The notes: a model not told the origin generated them from the letters alone. Positions 11,440 through 23,509 are shown, numbered from the stretch's first letter. The stretch: DNA of 64,000 bases from Glandiceps talaboti (GCF_964340395.1 NC_135555.1:13897246-13961245), one strand, 5' to 3'. Made by a program: numbers and translations.

Positions 11440-12153
11440 CAAGTGTACATACACGTGTACTGCAGGTTAGATCCTCCCTTTTCGATTCATGTAAATTTAG
11501 ATTTTTTTGAAGCAATATGTGAAGGTTTGACCCCTTCTTTAAATGCGCGTACGACTTTGGCCCTAAATCATTTTTTCGACAAGATGGATTCAAAGTTATC
11601 GATTTCCAAAATTTTTCCCGACACTCTTTCGAAGTATCCACATTTTGGGATATATTGACTCCTATTTTCTGACTGACATTCGACTCCTCAGTTCTGCCTC
11701 AAATGTAGACTTATGACCCAATAGTTATTGAACTTTTCAGTAGTGTTTGCCCTTGTAATTTGAATCCATCAGGACACACCTGTACCCGTTACCCAGCGAA
11801 GTACCCCCCCCCCCTCTACGCACGGCATACCTGATTCATGTAGACAGTTTTCATCATATGTACATCTGTTCCCCTACAATTGGTTCAAGTGGACGTACCA
11901 GTCTTTGCATTACCATATAACAATAGGCTTAATTGGAAATTTTCATGATTATCAACATAATTCAATAGCTCATAGTGTACATGTGTATGTCAGACATTTC
12001 ATGGCCGTCTGAGACGGATTAGAGGCAAATTCCGGGAATACATGCTATAAATATATCCACACTTTGTAACTCCTTTTCAAAAAGCACCAAAAAGCCTAAT
12101 GGGTGTTTCCTACGTTCTGAGTATGTAAAACTACGGTAGATTGTACTAACGTC
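11440..12153. repeat. Duplicated 3' flank of SLC35G-like copy 1
   Basis: This stretch is nearly identical to about 14,335-15,029. Shared landmarks include GTGTACTGCAGGTTAG, CGACAAGATGGATTCAAA and GTAAAACTACGGTAGATTGT. With the adjacent transporter sequence it forms one duplicated block of more than 1.3 kb. Within it I see no gene besides the transporter. Confidence 0.8.
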
Positions 12154-13199
12154 TTATTCACAGCTATCTAGGTCTGATTCGGCAGTGTCCGTCTGGTCAT
12201 TTTCCTTCAATGCCAACAGACTCGTCACCAGTGACGTAAGCAGAATGAGAACAGCTCCTACAATACTTAGTAGTTGTATGATTCGATGGAATACAAATAC
12301 ATCAAATAGGAAACTAGTAACTACCTCGAAATTAAACAAAACAATTACCCTTCCTGCTTTGACCAACTGTAAAGATTTGTTAAAACTCCAACAATACAGC
12401 ATATAAAACCCGACCATGCCTACTATATATCCAATGTTGAGCTGAGAGGGTAATCTGTAATGGCGGTAGGTAGGGAATTCTCACTTGTGAAATACGCGGT
12501 GGGTAGGCTTACAACGATACCACAAATACCGTTGAAGAGGAGGACAACTAAAATGGACAGGTCTTCGCTCATTCCTCTCGAGCACACTGCTCCGATCGAA
12601 AGTGTCAAAGCGGTGAGGACGGCGAAGAGATAACCAAGACTATATTCACATTCCGATGAACCAAACAGAAATTCCGGTCGAGAAATCAGTACGATACCAG
12701 CAATGTTAACACATATCACGATAATGTCTATAAAGGTACTCCGTTCTCTGAGCACAAGAAAAGCTATCAATGTGGTAAAAATGGGCAAACCACCCGAAGC
12801 TATTGCAGTGGCGTTGCCAAGTCCGACCCAAACTAACGCATAATAAATAAAAATGTCACCACTGTTTTCCACAATACCTTTGATACTATTCAATATCACG
12901 TTCTTTCCGCCAATCTCCAAGACATTAACTTTGTAATAGGCCAGTAATAGTGCCACCACTATCACCGTGACAATCGACTTCACCAGAAGCGGTTGACTTG
13001 GAGATATTCCATTCTGAACACCGAATGCGATAAAAACATTTGATATACAAAGACAAATGCCACTAAACAAAGCACCAAGAGCTCCTGCGATAGAATTGAA
13101 TTTCCGATATCCAGTCACTTTGTCTTGACTCTCTGGTTTGTTGTCTGTCGATTCCAAGTTGCCAGAATTAGCACAAAGCGCGTCTTTTTCGGTTGCCAT
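12154..13199 (-). pseudogene. SLC35G-like drug/metabolite transporter, copy 1, frameshifted
   Basis: This is an intronless frame of about 346 codons for an EamA-type drug/metabolite transporter, closest in layout to SLC35G proteins (about ten membrane helices, two EamA repeats, Golgi or plasma membrane). I chose the ATG at 13,199 (MATEKDALC) because the decayed copy at 16,538 starts with the matching MTTENDALC. Recognisable parts are VWVGLGNATAIASGGLPIFTT, FLVLRERSTFIDII and GRVIVLFNF. The first part reads to SLPTAITDYP, then five extra bases (GCTGA, 12,441-12,445 on +) shift the frame and end the protein at once. Copies 2 and 3 lack them and read on through NIGYIVGMVGFY. The remainder continues openly to the stop at 12,154. 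It is either a fresh pseudogene or a sequence error. Substrate is unknown. Confidence 0.8.
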
Positions 13200-13605
13200 T
13201 TGATGATGTATGTCGTTGTTATGTTGTCTTGTTTGACTATCTTTGATAATGTACACCGTAGTTTAGAACCGGTCAACTGGAGGCGGTTAAACACCTTATA
13301 TCTTCGCTGAACAGAAACGACAAGTTTTCTTTTCTTCAAACGAACAGAATCTCTGATGGCACTTGATGTACTTTTTCACTGCGAACTTCTCGTGGTCTCG
13401 TCTGTATTGGTAAGCTGGCTGATAAATGCAGGTAACTCGACTATGCAACTAGATTCCTACAACCCTATGGGTGTATTGTGAACGTTCTGTCCACACTGTC
13501 GTCACTTGATGAAGAAGATAGATAATGAAAAATTCCCATCTGGCTTTTCGGTAACATTATCATGATACGTGCGTTTCATATCTTGTATAATGTAAACTTT
13601 TCTAT

Positions 13606-13925
13606 AGAGGCCACAGCTTGTATGCTATTTGAAGTACTGTGTTGTCATGATAGTATAATTTAGCAGGTGAAAGTAATTCCGTCTTTTTGTCTTTTTTTCC
13701 CAAGTGTACTGACTGGTGTGTACTGTTATGGCTAGACACGCTATGTATTGTAGTAAATGTTGATTAACCGCGTATCACAGTAGTGACGCTAATCTCAGAC
13801 AAAAATTCTTTTAGTGGTCAGTCACTACACTCGAAATAGAGACATTGTCGGAAATACATTTACCAATTAAGGTGGAAGTCATAGATTCCTGACACTGTTC
13901 TTCCTAATTAATGGCTTGTTCCAAG
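13606..13925 (+). repeat. Relic 5' flank of an SLC35G-like copy
   Basis: This block matches about 16,110-16,440 in direct orientation (for example AGTAGTGACGCTAATCTC, CACTACACTCGAAATAGAGA and ATTCCTGACACTGTTCT). The second block immediately precedes the plus-strand copy 3, yet no transporter coding sequence follows here. Confidence 0.6.
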
Positions 13926-14014
13926 CCGTATAAATAAAAATGAAAATACGACAGTGTGGTGTGATATCGTTTTCGTTCTGACAATATCATGGCAATCAGT
14001 CCAGCGGTATTTGA

Positions 14015-14024
14015 CTTGAAGTTG

Positions 14025-14089
<65 letters not shown>

Positions 14090-14140
14090 TGTCATGCCTA
14101 TAGCACTTCTGAATCTTATTAGTTCAGTTGTGCTAAAAAC
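14015..14140. repeat. (CA)n microsatellite inside a dispersed repeat
   Basis: A pure CA tract at 14,029-14,088 is flanked by GACTTGAAGTTGTTTA and TTAGTTCAGTTGTGCTAAAA. These flanks are the reverse complement of those around the (TG)n tract at 5154-5200, so both belong to one repeat family. Confidence 0.75.
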
Positions 14141-14334
14141 TGCAATCTTAATTTGTGTGTGTACTCGTACCCTTGACTGATGAGATGTGATTATTAGTGT
14201 CTGTAAAATGCAATATCTGTAACATTCATTGTAAGAAATACAAAATACACATGCACATTAATTTCTTCATCTAGTAATTTAGTAAAATATATCACAATAT
14301 TATATTTATTTATTAAGTTGTTTACAGTGTATAT

Positions 14335-15029
14335 AGACGTGTACTGCAGGTTAGTCGACCCCCCCCTTTTCGATTCATGTAAATTTTGATTTGTTTGAAG
14401 CAATATGTGAAGGTTTGACCCCTTCTTTACATGTACGTACGACTTTGGTCCTAAATCATTTTTTCGACAAGATGGATTCAAAATTATCGATTTCCAAAAA
14501 TTTTCCCGACACTCTTTCGAAGTATCAACATTTTGGGATATATTGACTCCTATTTTCTGACTGACATTCGACTCCCCAGTTCTGCCTCAAATGTAAACTT
14601 CTGACCCCCCTAGTTATTGAACTTTTCTGTAGCGTTTGCGCTTGTAATTTGAATCCATCGGGACACACCTGTACCCGTTACCCAGCGAAGTACCCCCCTC
14701 TACCCACGGCATACCTGATTCATGTAGACAGTTTTCATCATATGCACATCTGTTCCCCTACAATTGGTTCAAGTGGACGTACCAGTCTTTGCATTACCAT
14801 ATAACAATAGGCTTAATTGGAAATTTCCATGATTATCAACATAATTCAATAGCTCATAGTGTATGTCAGACATTTCATGGCCGTCTGAGACGAATTAGAG
14901 GCAAATTCCAGGAATACATGCTATAAATATATCCACACTTTGTAACTCCTTTTCAAAAAGCACCAAAAAGCCTAATGGGTGTTTCCTACGTTCTGAGTAT
15001 GTAAAACTACGGTAGATTGTACTAACGTC
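14335..15029. repeat. Duplicated 3' flank of SLC35G-like copy 2
   Basis: This is the partner of 11,440-12,153, with small indels only (for example an extra CCCC run near 14,358 and a missing dinucleotide pair near 14,861). Confidence 0.8.
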
Positions 15030-15692
15030 TTATTCACAGCTATCTAGGTCTGATTCGGCAGTGTCCGTCTGGTCATTTTCCTTCCATGCCAACAGACTCG
15101 TCACCAGTGACGTAAGCAGAATGTGAACAGCTCCTAGAATACTTAGTAGTTGTATGATTCGATGGAATACAAATACATCAAATAGGAAACTAGTGACTAC
15201 GCCGAAATTAAACAAAACAATTACCCTTCCTGCTTTGACCAACTGTAAAGATTTGTTAAAACTCCAACAATACAGCATATAAAATCCGACCATGCCTACT
15301 ATATATCCAATGTTGAGAGAGTAATCTGTAATGGTGGTAGGTAGGGAATTCTCACTTGTGAAATACGCGGTGGGTAGGCTTACAACGATACCACAAATAC
15401 CGTTGAAGAGCAGGACAACTAAAATGGACAGGTCTTCGCTCATTCCTCTCGAGCACACTGCTCCGATCGAAAGTGTCAAAGCGGTGAGGACGGCGAAGAG
15501 ATAGCCAAGACTATGTTCACTTTCCGATGAACCAAACAGAAATTCCGGTCGAGAAATCAGTACGATACCAACTATGTTAACAAATATCACGATAATGTCT
15601 ATAAAGGTACTTCGTTCTCTCAGGGCAATGAAAGCTATCAGTGTGGTAAAAACGGGCAAACATTTTTTCGCAGCCCCCCTCACGCTCTCCAC
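15030..15692 (-). pseudogene. SLC35G-like transporter, copy 2, 5'-truncated
   Basis: An open frame of 220 codons whose last 209 or so match the C-terminal part of copy 1 from LP(I/V)FTTLIAF to TAESDLDSCE. Homology stops at about 15,660, where a C-rich unrelated stretch begins. Only 11 foreign codons (MESVRGAAKKC) precede it, with no splice acceptor in front. About the first 140 residues, including the first EamA repeat's early helices, are therefore missing. Unlike copy 1 it has no frameshift (TTITDYSLNIGYIVG reads through). A half transporter is unlikely to work, so I call it a truncated duplicate despite its clean frame. It is very similar to copy 1, flank included, so the duplication is young. 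Confidence 0.8.
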
Positions 15693-15981
15693 AATTTAAG
15701 GGCCCCCCTCCCACGAAATGAACCCCTCCCGGCTAGGCATATTTTAATGTGTAATTATACAGACATGAGAAATATACGTTATGGTACACTACATCAAACA
15801 GTGGAAATCAACTTCAGCGTCCATACATAACATGCTTAGAGATTCTTTACAAATAGATGTGGGATTTGCGAAAAAGGTGTCATATTGGGTTGTAACCTGT
15901 ACTTACAAATAATTAACCAGCACAGTTATCTATTTCAATCTTGATTATGGGCAGTAACAGCATCCCCCATGATAGCTAGAG

Positions 15982-16034
15982 GGGAGGGTGTGTGTGTGGG
16001 GGTGGGGGGTGGGGGTGGGGGTGGGGGTGGGGGG
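15982..16034 (+). repeat. G-rich tract, G-quadruplex candidate
   Basis: A GT-rich run passes into repeated GGGGGT blocks (about seven runs of four to seven G in 45 bp). On the + strand this can form a G-quadruplex. It lies between SLC35G-like copies 2 and 3. Confidence 0.7.
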
Positions 16035-16537
16035 GATTTTCCACCAACACCGACCAGGCAGACAGGGAAAAAACATAAAAAAAACCCACAATGCTAGCAT
16101 GTCATATAAAATAAAGCTTGTATGTTATCATCAGTGACTTGCTATCATAACCACTGTGTTGTCACGAATCTATAACTCCCAATTTAGGAGGAAAACGTAT
16201 TTCTGACAATTTGTCTATTTCTAGTGTAGTGATTGATGCCTACTGGTATGGTTTCACTATGTATTGATGTGATATACATTGCCCGCATATTGCAGTAGTG
16301 ACGCTAATCTCGGACCAAATTGGTCTGTCACTACACTCGAAATAGAGACATTGTCAGAAATACGTTTACCTGCTGATGTGGAAGTTATAGATTCCTGACA
16401 CTGTTCTGCCTAATTAAAGGCTTGTCCCTGACCTAATTTGCATATAACTGATGGATTCATCATGTCATGAACAAGCCTTGACCTTGTATAAACATGGAGC
16501 AAAGAATACAACAGAGTGACGACGCATATCTCATCAA

Positions 16538-17440
16538 ATGACAACCGAAAATGATGCACTGTGTGGTAATTCTGTGAAGGAATCGACATAGCGCAAATCA
16601 GAATGTCAAGACAAACTGACTGGATATCGGAAATTCAATTCTATCGTGGGAGCTCTTGGTGCTTTGTTTGTGTCGCATTCGGTGTTCAGAATGGAATATC
16701 TCCAAGTCGATTGTCACAATGACAGTGGTGACACCATTACGGGCCTTTCACAAAGTGAATGTCTTAAAAAAGAACTTTATACTGAATATTTAAAGGTATT
16801 TCGGAAAACAGTGGTGACGTTTTCATTTATTATGATCTTATTTGGGTTGGACTTGGCAACGCCACTGCAATAGCTTCGGGTGGTTTGCCCGTTTTTACCA
16901 CATTGATAACTTGTACTGCCCTGAGAGAACGAAGTACGTTTATAGACGTTATCGTAGTTGGTATCATACTGATTTCTCGTCCTGAATTTCCGTTTGGTTC
17001 ATCGGAAAGTGAACATAGTCTTGGCTATGTCGTTGCCATCCTCGCCGCTTAGACACTTTCGATCGGAGCAGTGCGTTCGAGAGGAATGAGCGAAGACCTG
17101 TCCATTTTAGTTGTCCTGCTCATCAACGCCATTACAGATAACCCTCTCAACATCGGATATATAGTAGGCATGGTCGGATTTTATGTGCTGTATTCTTGGA
17201 GTTTTATCAAATCTTTACAGTTGGCCAAAGCAGGAAGGGTAATTGTTCTGTTTAATTTCGAGGTAGTTACTAGTTTCCTATTTGATTTTAATATTTGTAT
17301 TCCATCGAATCATACAACTACTAAGTATTGTAGGAGCTGTTCTCATTCTGCTTACGTCACTGGTGACGACTAGTCTGTTGGTGTGGAAGGAAAATGACCA
17401 GACGGACACTGTCGAATCAGACCGAGATAGTATTGATTAA
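16538..17440 (+). pseudogene. SLC35G-like transporter, copy 3, decayed
   Basis: Starting with MTTENDALCGNS and TGYRKFNSIVGALGALF, this follows copy 1 from end to end and ends with ESDRDSID and a TAA at 17,438. It is broken repeatedly. There is an early in-frame stop shortly after the start, a deletion in the first membrane helices, a frame change after RKTVVTFSFI, and a TAG in the segment matching AVLTALTLSIGA. About 20 residues matching the copy 1 segment LFNGICGIVVSLPTAYFTSE are deleted before ITDNPLNIGYIVG, and a late frameshift follows FLFDF. Its orientation is opposite to copies 1 and 2. Copy 3 lacks the five bases inserted in copy 1, so it serves as an outgroup for that change. Confidence 0.8.
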
Positions 17441-17731
17441 GAAGTTAGTACTACATACTGTAGTATAATTACATACTCAGAACTTAACATCCCATTTTGA
17501 ATATGTACTACAAAGTGTGGAATATTATTGTAATATACATTCACGGAATTTGCCACTTATTCGTCTCTGAAGGTAATGACAGATCTGATAGACATTATGA
17601 GTTATTAATTACACATGTTAATGATTGTCATATCAATAAGTCCGATGATATCAAATAGGTGATTCCAGACTGCAAACAGGAAATTGAGAATACAGCGCCC
17701 TCACTCAAATGGGGTGGGGGGGGGGGCACGT
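17441..17731. other. Gene-free stretch
   Basis: AT-rich sequence after SLC35G-like copy 3, ending in a short G run at 17,717-17,726. No exon seen. Confidence 0.4.
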
Positions 17732-17836
17732 CACCTCATTGTACTGTTTTGTAAGAGCTTTGTCCCTTGGTATTCTGTAGATGTGTAAATCAGGGATGTT
17801 TTTTTTTGTATTGTTCTGATATCGAGGAAAGCAGCA
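17732..17836 (-). pseudogene. THAP-domain-like fragment
   Basis: The minus-strand peptide HCCFPRYQNNTKKNIPDLHI, followed by YRIPRDKALTKQYNEV, resembles the start of a THAP zinc-finger (C-x-V-P-x-C..., then a F-H/Y-R-x-P-R-D-K motif). The second zinc Cys appears replaced by Tyr (CCFPRY). Nothing like the rest of a THAP protein follows, because a G/C run and other sequence take over. THAP domains are common in P-element-type transposases and their host descendants, so this is probably a relic. Confidence 0.35.
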
Positions 17837-18795
17837 GTGCTCTATGATTAACCGATAACCTGTACGATGTGCACTGCCAAGATATACATACACAGGAAGT
17901 AGAGCGCCACCATGGCAACATTTGGAAAGGCCTATTTGACAAACCTCAATTACACAAATCTTGACCGAAAAAATCAACTGGTTTAGATGACCTAAGAACA
18001 ATAATCTGGAAGAAAGGTCACGTTATATTTAGATTTTGATGACATCATCCATTTACAACTCTTATTTTATAATCGTATGTTAGAATAAAATATTGAATAC
18101 AGAGACAGAATCGATCAGAAGAGAAGACGAACAGTGTCGGACTTTTGTCCCGTAACACAGTTTGATTACTCTTCTATACTTTTAATAGTTCGTATTTTTC
18201 GACAACTAACTTGGTGTATGCTGTTTTTCTCTGTGAGCATTTGAGCGAGTAATACTATCTTGTGAGAATAATTCCTGACTTATTCAAGCATGGAGATCCC
18301 GGTCCTCGATAACCAGGTAGAGTGGAGAATAAATTCATTGCAGTTATATTGACTTAAAATCAAAGAGTAGTACATGTGATAATTATCAGGTAGAATGTGT
18401 TTCAAATGAAAGGCTTCATGGTGTAAATATTGATGATACACTGACCTTGGGAAAAACAAGTGAATTCTGTGTGTGATAAAGCAGCTTTAAATTTCGGATC
18501 TTTAATAACTTTGTTTACGGTCAAGTCCATACCCTTGAACACAGCAAAAAGACTTTACTATTACAGGATACATGGCCGGAAAATTGTGACACCTCAATTG
18601 AGATGTGATATTTCTTTTGTAACTATGCGTACCTGGTAACATTTGGCTTTCTGTCTGATCGTCATTTAAATAATTTTCTGTGTTTCCCATACAGTACAAG
18701 ACGAATTGTGTTATGATTTATAAGTTTGATATTGGATGACGAAATTATGATGAAGTAGGCTATGTATTGACAAACACACCAAATGATAGTGATAT

Positions 18796-18846
<51 letters not shown>

Positions 18847-20590
18847 AACATAAACATAAACATACATACAGCTAATTTCAAAAACGGTGATCAAACCCCC
18901 TGTCAATCAACCGCCGCAGAGACTTTTCGGTGGCCTGATACTAGTGATAGAAAAATCCACGGAACCCACCCACCAAGGCCGGAGAAACTGATCGGTCCCT
19001 AAGATGCGAGATCAATAGTTCAATGTAGGATAACTGAATGCTTTTACTTTGGAGGTGGGGGCTTTGGGCCATTTTAGTTCTCATCCTACCAAATCGATTG
19101 TACTTTCAATGGATGTTTTGTACTCCTAAATACAAATATTTTTTTTAAAATGTGAAATTGAGAAATTGAAGAATTTTCGCTATAGGAAATGCGTGACACT
19201 AAAATGAAGACAACCTTTACTCACTACAAACTGACTTTGCATTTATATCACTACACACTACAAAATACTGATTTGAAATTGATTGTGCTGTGTGAAACAA
19301 TTTTTAATTTTGGCCAATTTAGTTACAAGGGGGTGGATGGAGGGGGAGGGGGTCTGAGGCCTATGCATAATAATTCATCCTACATTGAACTATTTATCTC
19401 GCCGCTAAGTAAAGTGGAAGATCAACAAGAAACCGAAGCGGTAAGAGAATAAAATTTAAGATTGCAACAATATCCTAGCTGCTTAAATCTGAGATTTGGC
19501 AGCATAAATATCATGACTTGTATATATTACCTCTAGGGCAGATTTTCATAATTTGATATATAGATCCAATCGTAATACTTAAGAGTGAGCAGGTGATGAC
19601 GACTATCCAGTGAGTAGCATGTCAATTATATAGGAAGGTGTTAGGGATTCTTACTAGTTTTAAATACTTGGGGTTTCCTGTGAAATGTTATATTTGGATT
19701 TTGAGTTCAAGTATTAATAAATCAAGTCTCCTTCCAGTGAAAAGCTGTTATCTGAGTCTTTACTGTGTGCTGTATGATTTGTTGTTCCTCCCTGAGCAAC
19801 TGACTGTTTTATATGCTTGATAGTTACAAGATCCCAAGTTACGTAGAACAACAGCTACCTACTCCAAAATCGTCTATAATCAAATGATATGAATCATATG
19901 ATTCGACCAAGCAACTGAGTTAGCCAGTTTGCCAAAACTGTCTACCGGCAGCGATTTGAATTTCTTGACAAGTAACACTATAATACCAGCGTCATCCAAA
20001 ATATCCTGAGGTGGATCCTATTGTCTATTACAAATGTGAGCAGCAACTTTGACTGACTTGTGTTCACAAATATGGCTCAGCAGAGACAGGAAGTGTCTAG
20101 CTATAGTACATCTGTTTTGGACGATCCGAGCCCAACTTGTCATTGGAAAGACAATTCAAGTATAGCTCTATTGCACTTTGCTTCGCTTGTTTTTCATACT
20201 TCACCAGAGAGGGCGCCCCTCTTATTACATATTGAAAGTTGAAAAGCAACAAAGCAAAAAGGGTGTTACTATTTATAATGTCTCATGCACTGTTCGGGGT
20301 TTGAGAAAGGGTGGACGCAATTTGTCACGGATTGTGGCAAACTAAGTAAAGGGATATTCAATTGGTAAGTTGAATACACAAACATAACAATACGACAGTT
20401 TACTCGTTGCTTCAAAGATGGTTGGCTGTATTTCTTGAGATGTTAATATTGTGCTTTTTCTCTGTGTTTTTATCCCTGTCTGCTTGGTAGATTTTGGGGA
20501 AGTTCATGGACGGCAAACGAAGTGTTTTAATTGACGGAGCCTTACGTGCCTTTTGCCGAACGAAGTGATAAGGAAAGTGATACAACGTGT
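17837..20590. other. Gene-free stretch with microsatellites
   Basis: Contains a (CA)n tract with CG interruptions at 18,793-18,844 followed by CATAAA repeats. A C-rich dispersed-repeat patch (about 18,890-19,010, with GCCGGAGAAACTGATCGGTC) and G-rich patches near 19,050 and 19,330 are also present. Short open frames here lack family features. Confidence 0.45.
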
Positions 20591-20599
20591 TTCAAGTAA

Positions 20600-20890
20600 C
20601 CGTTCACTGGTCCTCTATGATATAACTAACATATACCATTATTGTGTAATGTTCTACTGTGATATGTAGTAATAAGATGTGAACCAAAACCAAAGGGACA
20701 TGTTCTAATGTGACATGAACAAGCTTACATAACATCTTGTATAATAATAGGACATGAATCAAGGTGGCATGTTCTGATGTGACAAGCACGAGCATGACAT
20801 ATACCAGTGTGTAATGTTGTCAGCTGGTGACGTAGTAATATGACATTTGTCAGGTGACATGTTCTAATACGACTCGTGCCAGTCGACTTA
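20600..20890. repeat. Diverged short tandem repeat
   Basis: Repeats of a loose unit near 18-30 bp (ACATGTTCTAATGTGACATG and variants, interspersed with ACATATACCA and GTAGTAATATGACAT). It produces a Leu/His/Val-rich open frame on the minus strand that should not be taken as a gene. Confidence 0.5.
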
Positions 20891-21308
20891 TACCAAGTAC
20901 CCTATGGGACTGATCAAGATGTCAATCTAATATTAGATTATGGTGACGGAATCCTTGATACTCAGCTAATACCATAAGCTGTAGAATTACAAACAAGACG
21001 ATCTTGTCACTTTCCAGAATCATAAGGGCCCATAGCCACAGGGGATAGAAATTTAATGGTATCACTGGTAAATTAGTTTTAAAGTCATGACGAAACTGTG
21101 TAAATATGCAACCAACTGGCAATACTTTAGAAGGCAGTTGACTCTTTTCGGCATCATCTTGCTCAACAAAATGCTACATTTTATGGTCTGGCTCGAGAAA
21201 ATAGCATTTTATCATCTTGTGCAACAGGTATTTTATTATCTTTGCTACATCTTTTTCTTTTGGCCTGACAAAAACGTACACCAACGTTGCTAGATTTTCT
21301 TCGTCTGA

Positions 21309-23418
21309 AATAAGGGGTGGACCATTTGATATCCTGGGGGGGGGGGCTTGGAAGATTTCGGGGGAAAAAAGATGCCAAATTGTTTTTGCTTGAAAAAAAA
21401 ATCTGGATATGAGTGGGTGATGGAAAAAAAGATGGACCACTGCTGCTAGAAAAAAAATGTCTTGGCAGGGAAATGATGCACAGGTTCGAGTATACTGTTC
21501 AACCTGCTCGTACCTCTCCAACCAGGACACTTGTCAAATCATGACAATCATGACAAACAGTTTCAAACACATGTCAGGGACCAGTCAGTTTCGTTAGCCT
21601 GTGTACATATATATATTTGTTCTTGTCTCTGTTTCTTTCATAAATGGTTTGAATATTACTTCATGTAAGGGTTCAAACATAACTATACATATAATTATAC
21701 ATATAATACATGTATTACCTAGCTACCACACTAGTTACAGAACATGCCATGTAAGTGTTTGACTGTTTCACAATCAGTGCTTCACTTATCTTACACTTTG
21801 GGACAACAGTGAACTTGATGGTTTTGTAATGGTAATCTTCATACTATTGGATAATTTATAAAAGAACTTAATCTTAATTGTTCTAGTCTCTTCAGTATGA
21901 ATTTGTCAAAAGGGATGATATACTTCCTATTTCAGACACTACATGTATCGACACCACAACTCAAATTCAAGTTTCTATTGTACACTAGGTATGACCTCCT
22001 ATAGTGCTCTAACACACCAGTAACTTTACTATACATGCAATATCAATGCCCCTATACCAATGTTACAGGCCCACTTTTATAACATGGAAAACTTATTTAA
22101 AAAGTTATATTTACTTTAGCTTTTCGATGCTTGGCAATATATATCTCAGAGGCTATGAATAACCTAAAAAATGCCTAAATAGAAGCAAAAAACTGCAGAT
22201 CTGGCGGGGGGGGGGGGAACCCCTTGGACTCCATCACCCGAGAGGCCACTCATTCGTTAAACCACCAATAAGATTCACCAAAATTTGTAAAAAAAAAACT
22301 TGAAAAGCTTCTAGGGGAGACCCCCTAGGACCCCACCCCCCCATAAGAGGTAGACATGTCCAAGCCTCAAATCAAAGTTCTTCCCCCCACCTCTTACTGT
22401 CAAGATGCTATGAAACTTTATTTCAAAAATGTTTCAACCATGTGTAGTTGCTTTTTACAATTGTTAGAGCTGTCTTGTAAAGCTTGCAAATTATTGTCTG
22501 AAAGTGTCTGTGAATAGCCTAAACATTGCCTTTAGAAGTAAAAAAACCTCCAGGGCTTCTAGAGAGAGACCCCCTAGAACCCCCCTCCCCCATAAGAGGT
22601 AGACATGTTCCAGTTTCAAATCAAAGTTCTTTCCTCCACCTCTTACTGTCAAGATGCTATGGAACTTTATTTCAAACATGTTTCAACGTTATGTAGTTGC
22701 TTTTTACATGTTAGAGCTGTCTTATAAAGTTTGTAAATTATTGTCTGAAAGTGTCTGTGAATAGCCTAAACATTGCCTTTAGAATTAAAAATTCTCCAGG
22801 GCTTCTAGGGGAGACCCCCTAGACCCCCCCCCCATTCACACACACACTCACACAAGAGGTGGACATACCCCAGTCTCAAAGCTCTTCCCTCTACAGCTCA
22901 CTGTCAGATGCTATGAAACTTTATTCAGGGAGGTCAGTGACTTTTTGTCGGCCCAATGGAAAAAAACACTGACACCCCCTCCCATCCCCCAAGCTGGAGA
23001 AACTGACCGGTCTATCTGAATGTTTGAGCTCACCAATCAAGTTTCCGATTTGTATTTTCAGTGTGTCACCATACCATAGCATAAAAACTGTCAACGATGT
23101 TTATTTAATTGAAAATCAAACATGTATGAAATATGTAGTTTTCTAAATATAATCTGTGTGTGATAGAACAACATCTTTTTACTCTCTGTATTATCGTGTG
23201 CGAAAACCAAACAGAAAATTGTGGCAACAAATGTAGGTGATCAACATTGACGTAAAAAAAAATCCGGATCTCTCAAAGAAGCAAAGAAAAAAAAAGTTGC
23301 CACCATAGGCGAAGGAGAAAAAAAATAATTCTCAGGCAAGCAGGTGGGGAAAAAAATAATGACTCTCCACCAATCTTCCAAGGCCCCCCCCCAGGATATC
23401 GAATGGTCTACCCCTAAG
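21309..23418. mobile_element. About 2.1-kb element with inverted ends
   Basis: The left end (21,309 to about 21,357) begins AGGGGTGGACCATTTGATAT and continues CCTGG, a run of G and CTTGGAAGATT. The right end (about 23,370-23,418) is its inverted copy. Inside are a tandem repeat (22,110-22,935) and the C-rich patch found elsewhere in the window. No transposase frame is seen. Boundaries rest on the inverted ends alone, and I found no clear target duplication. Confidence 0.45.
22110..22935. repeat. Tandem repeat of about 245-250 bp, about three units
   Basis: Units restart at GCTTCTAGGGGAGACCCCCT (about 22,305), GCTTCTAGAGAGAGACCCCC (about 22,555) and again at about 22,800. All share CATAAGAGGTAGACATG, TGTCAAGATGCTATGAAACT and AAGTGTCTGTGAATAGCCTA. 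A more diverged partial unit precedes them at about 22,110-22,210. Confidence 0.8.
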
Positions 23419-23509
23419 TGTACAGTACCATTATCTGCACATATACATGCAAAATTATTTACAATGTAAAAATCACGAGAAGCAAATGTAGCAATGTTAG
23501 TAAGATTAT

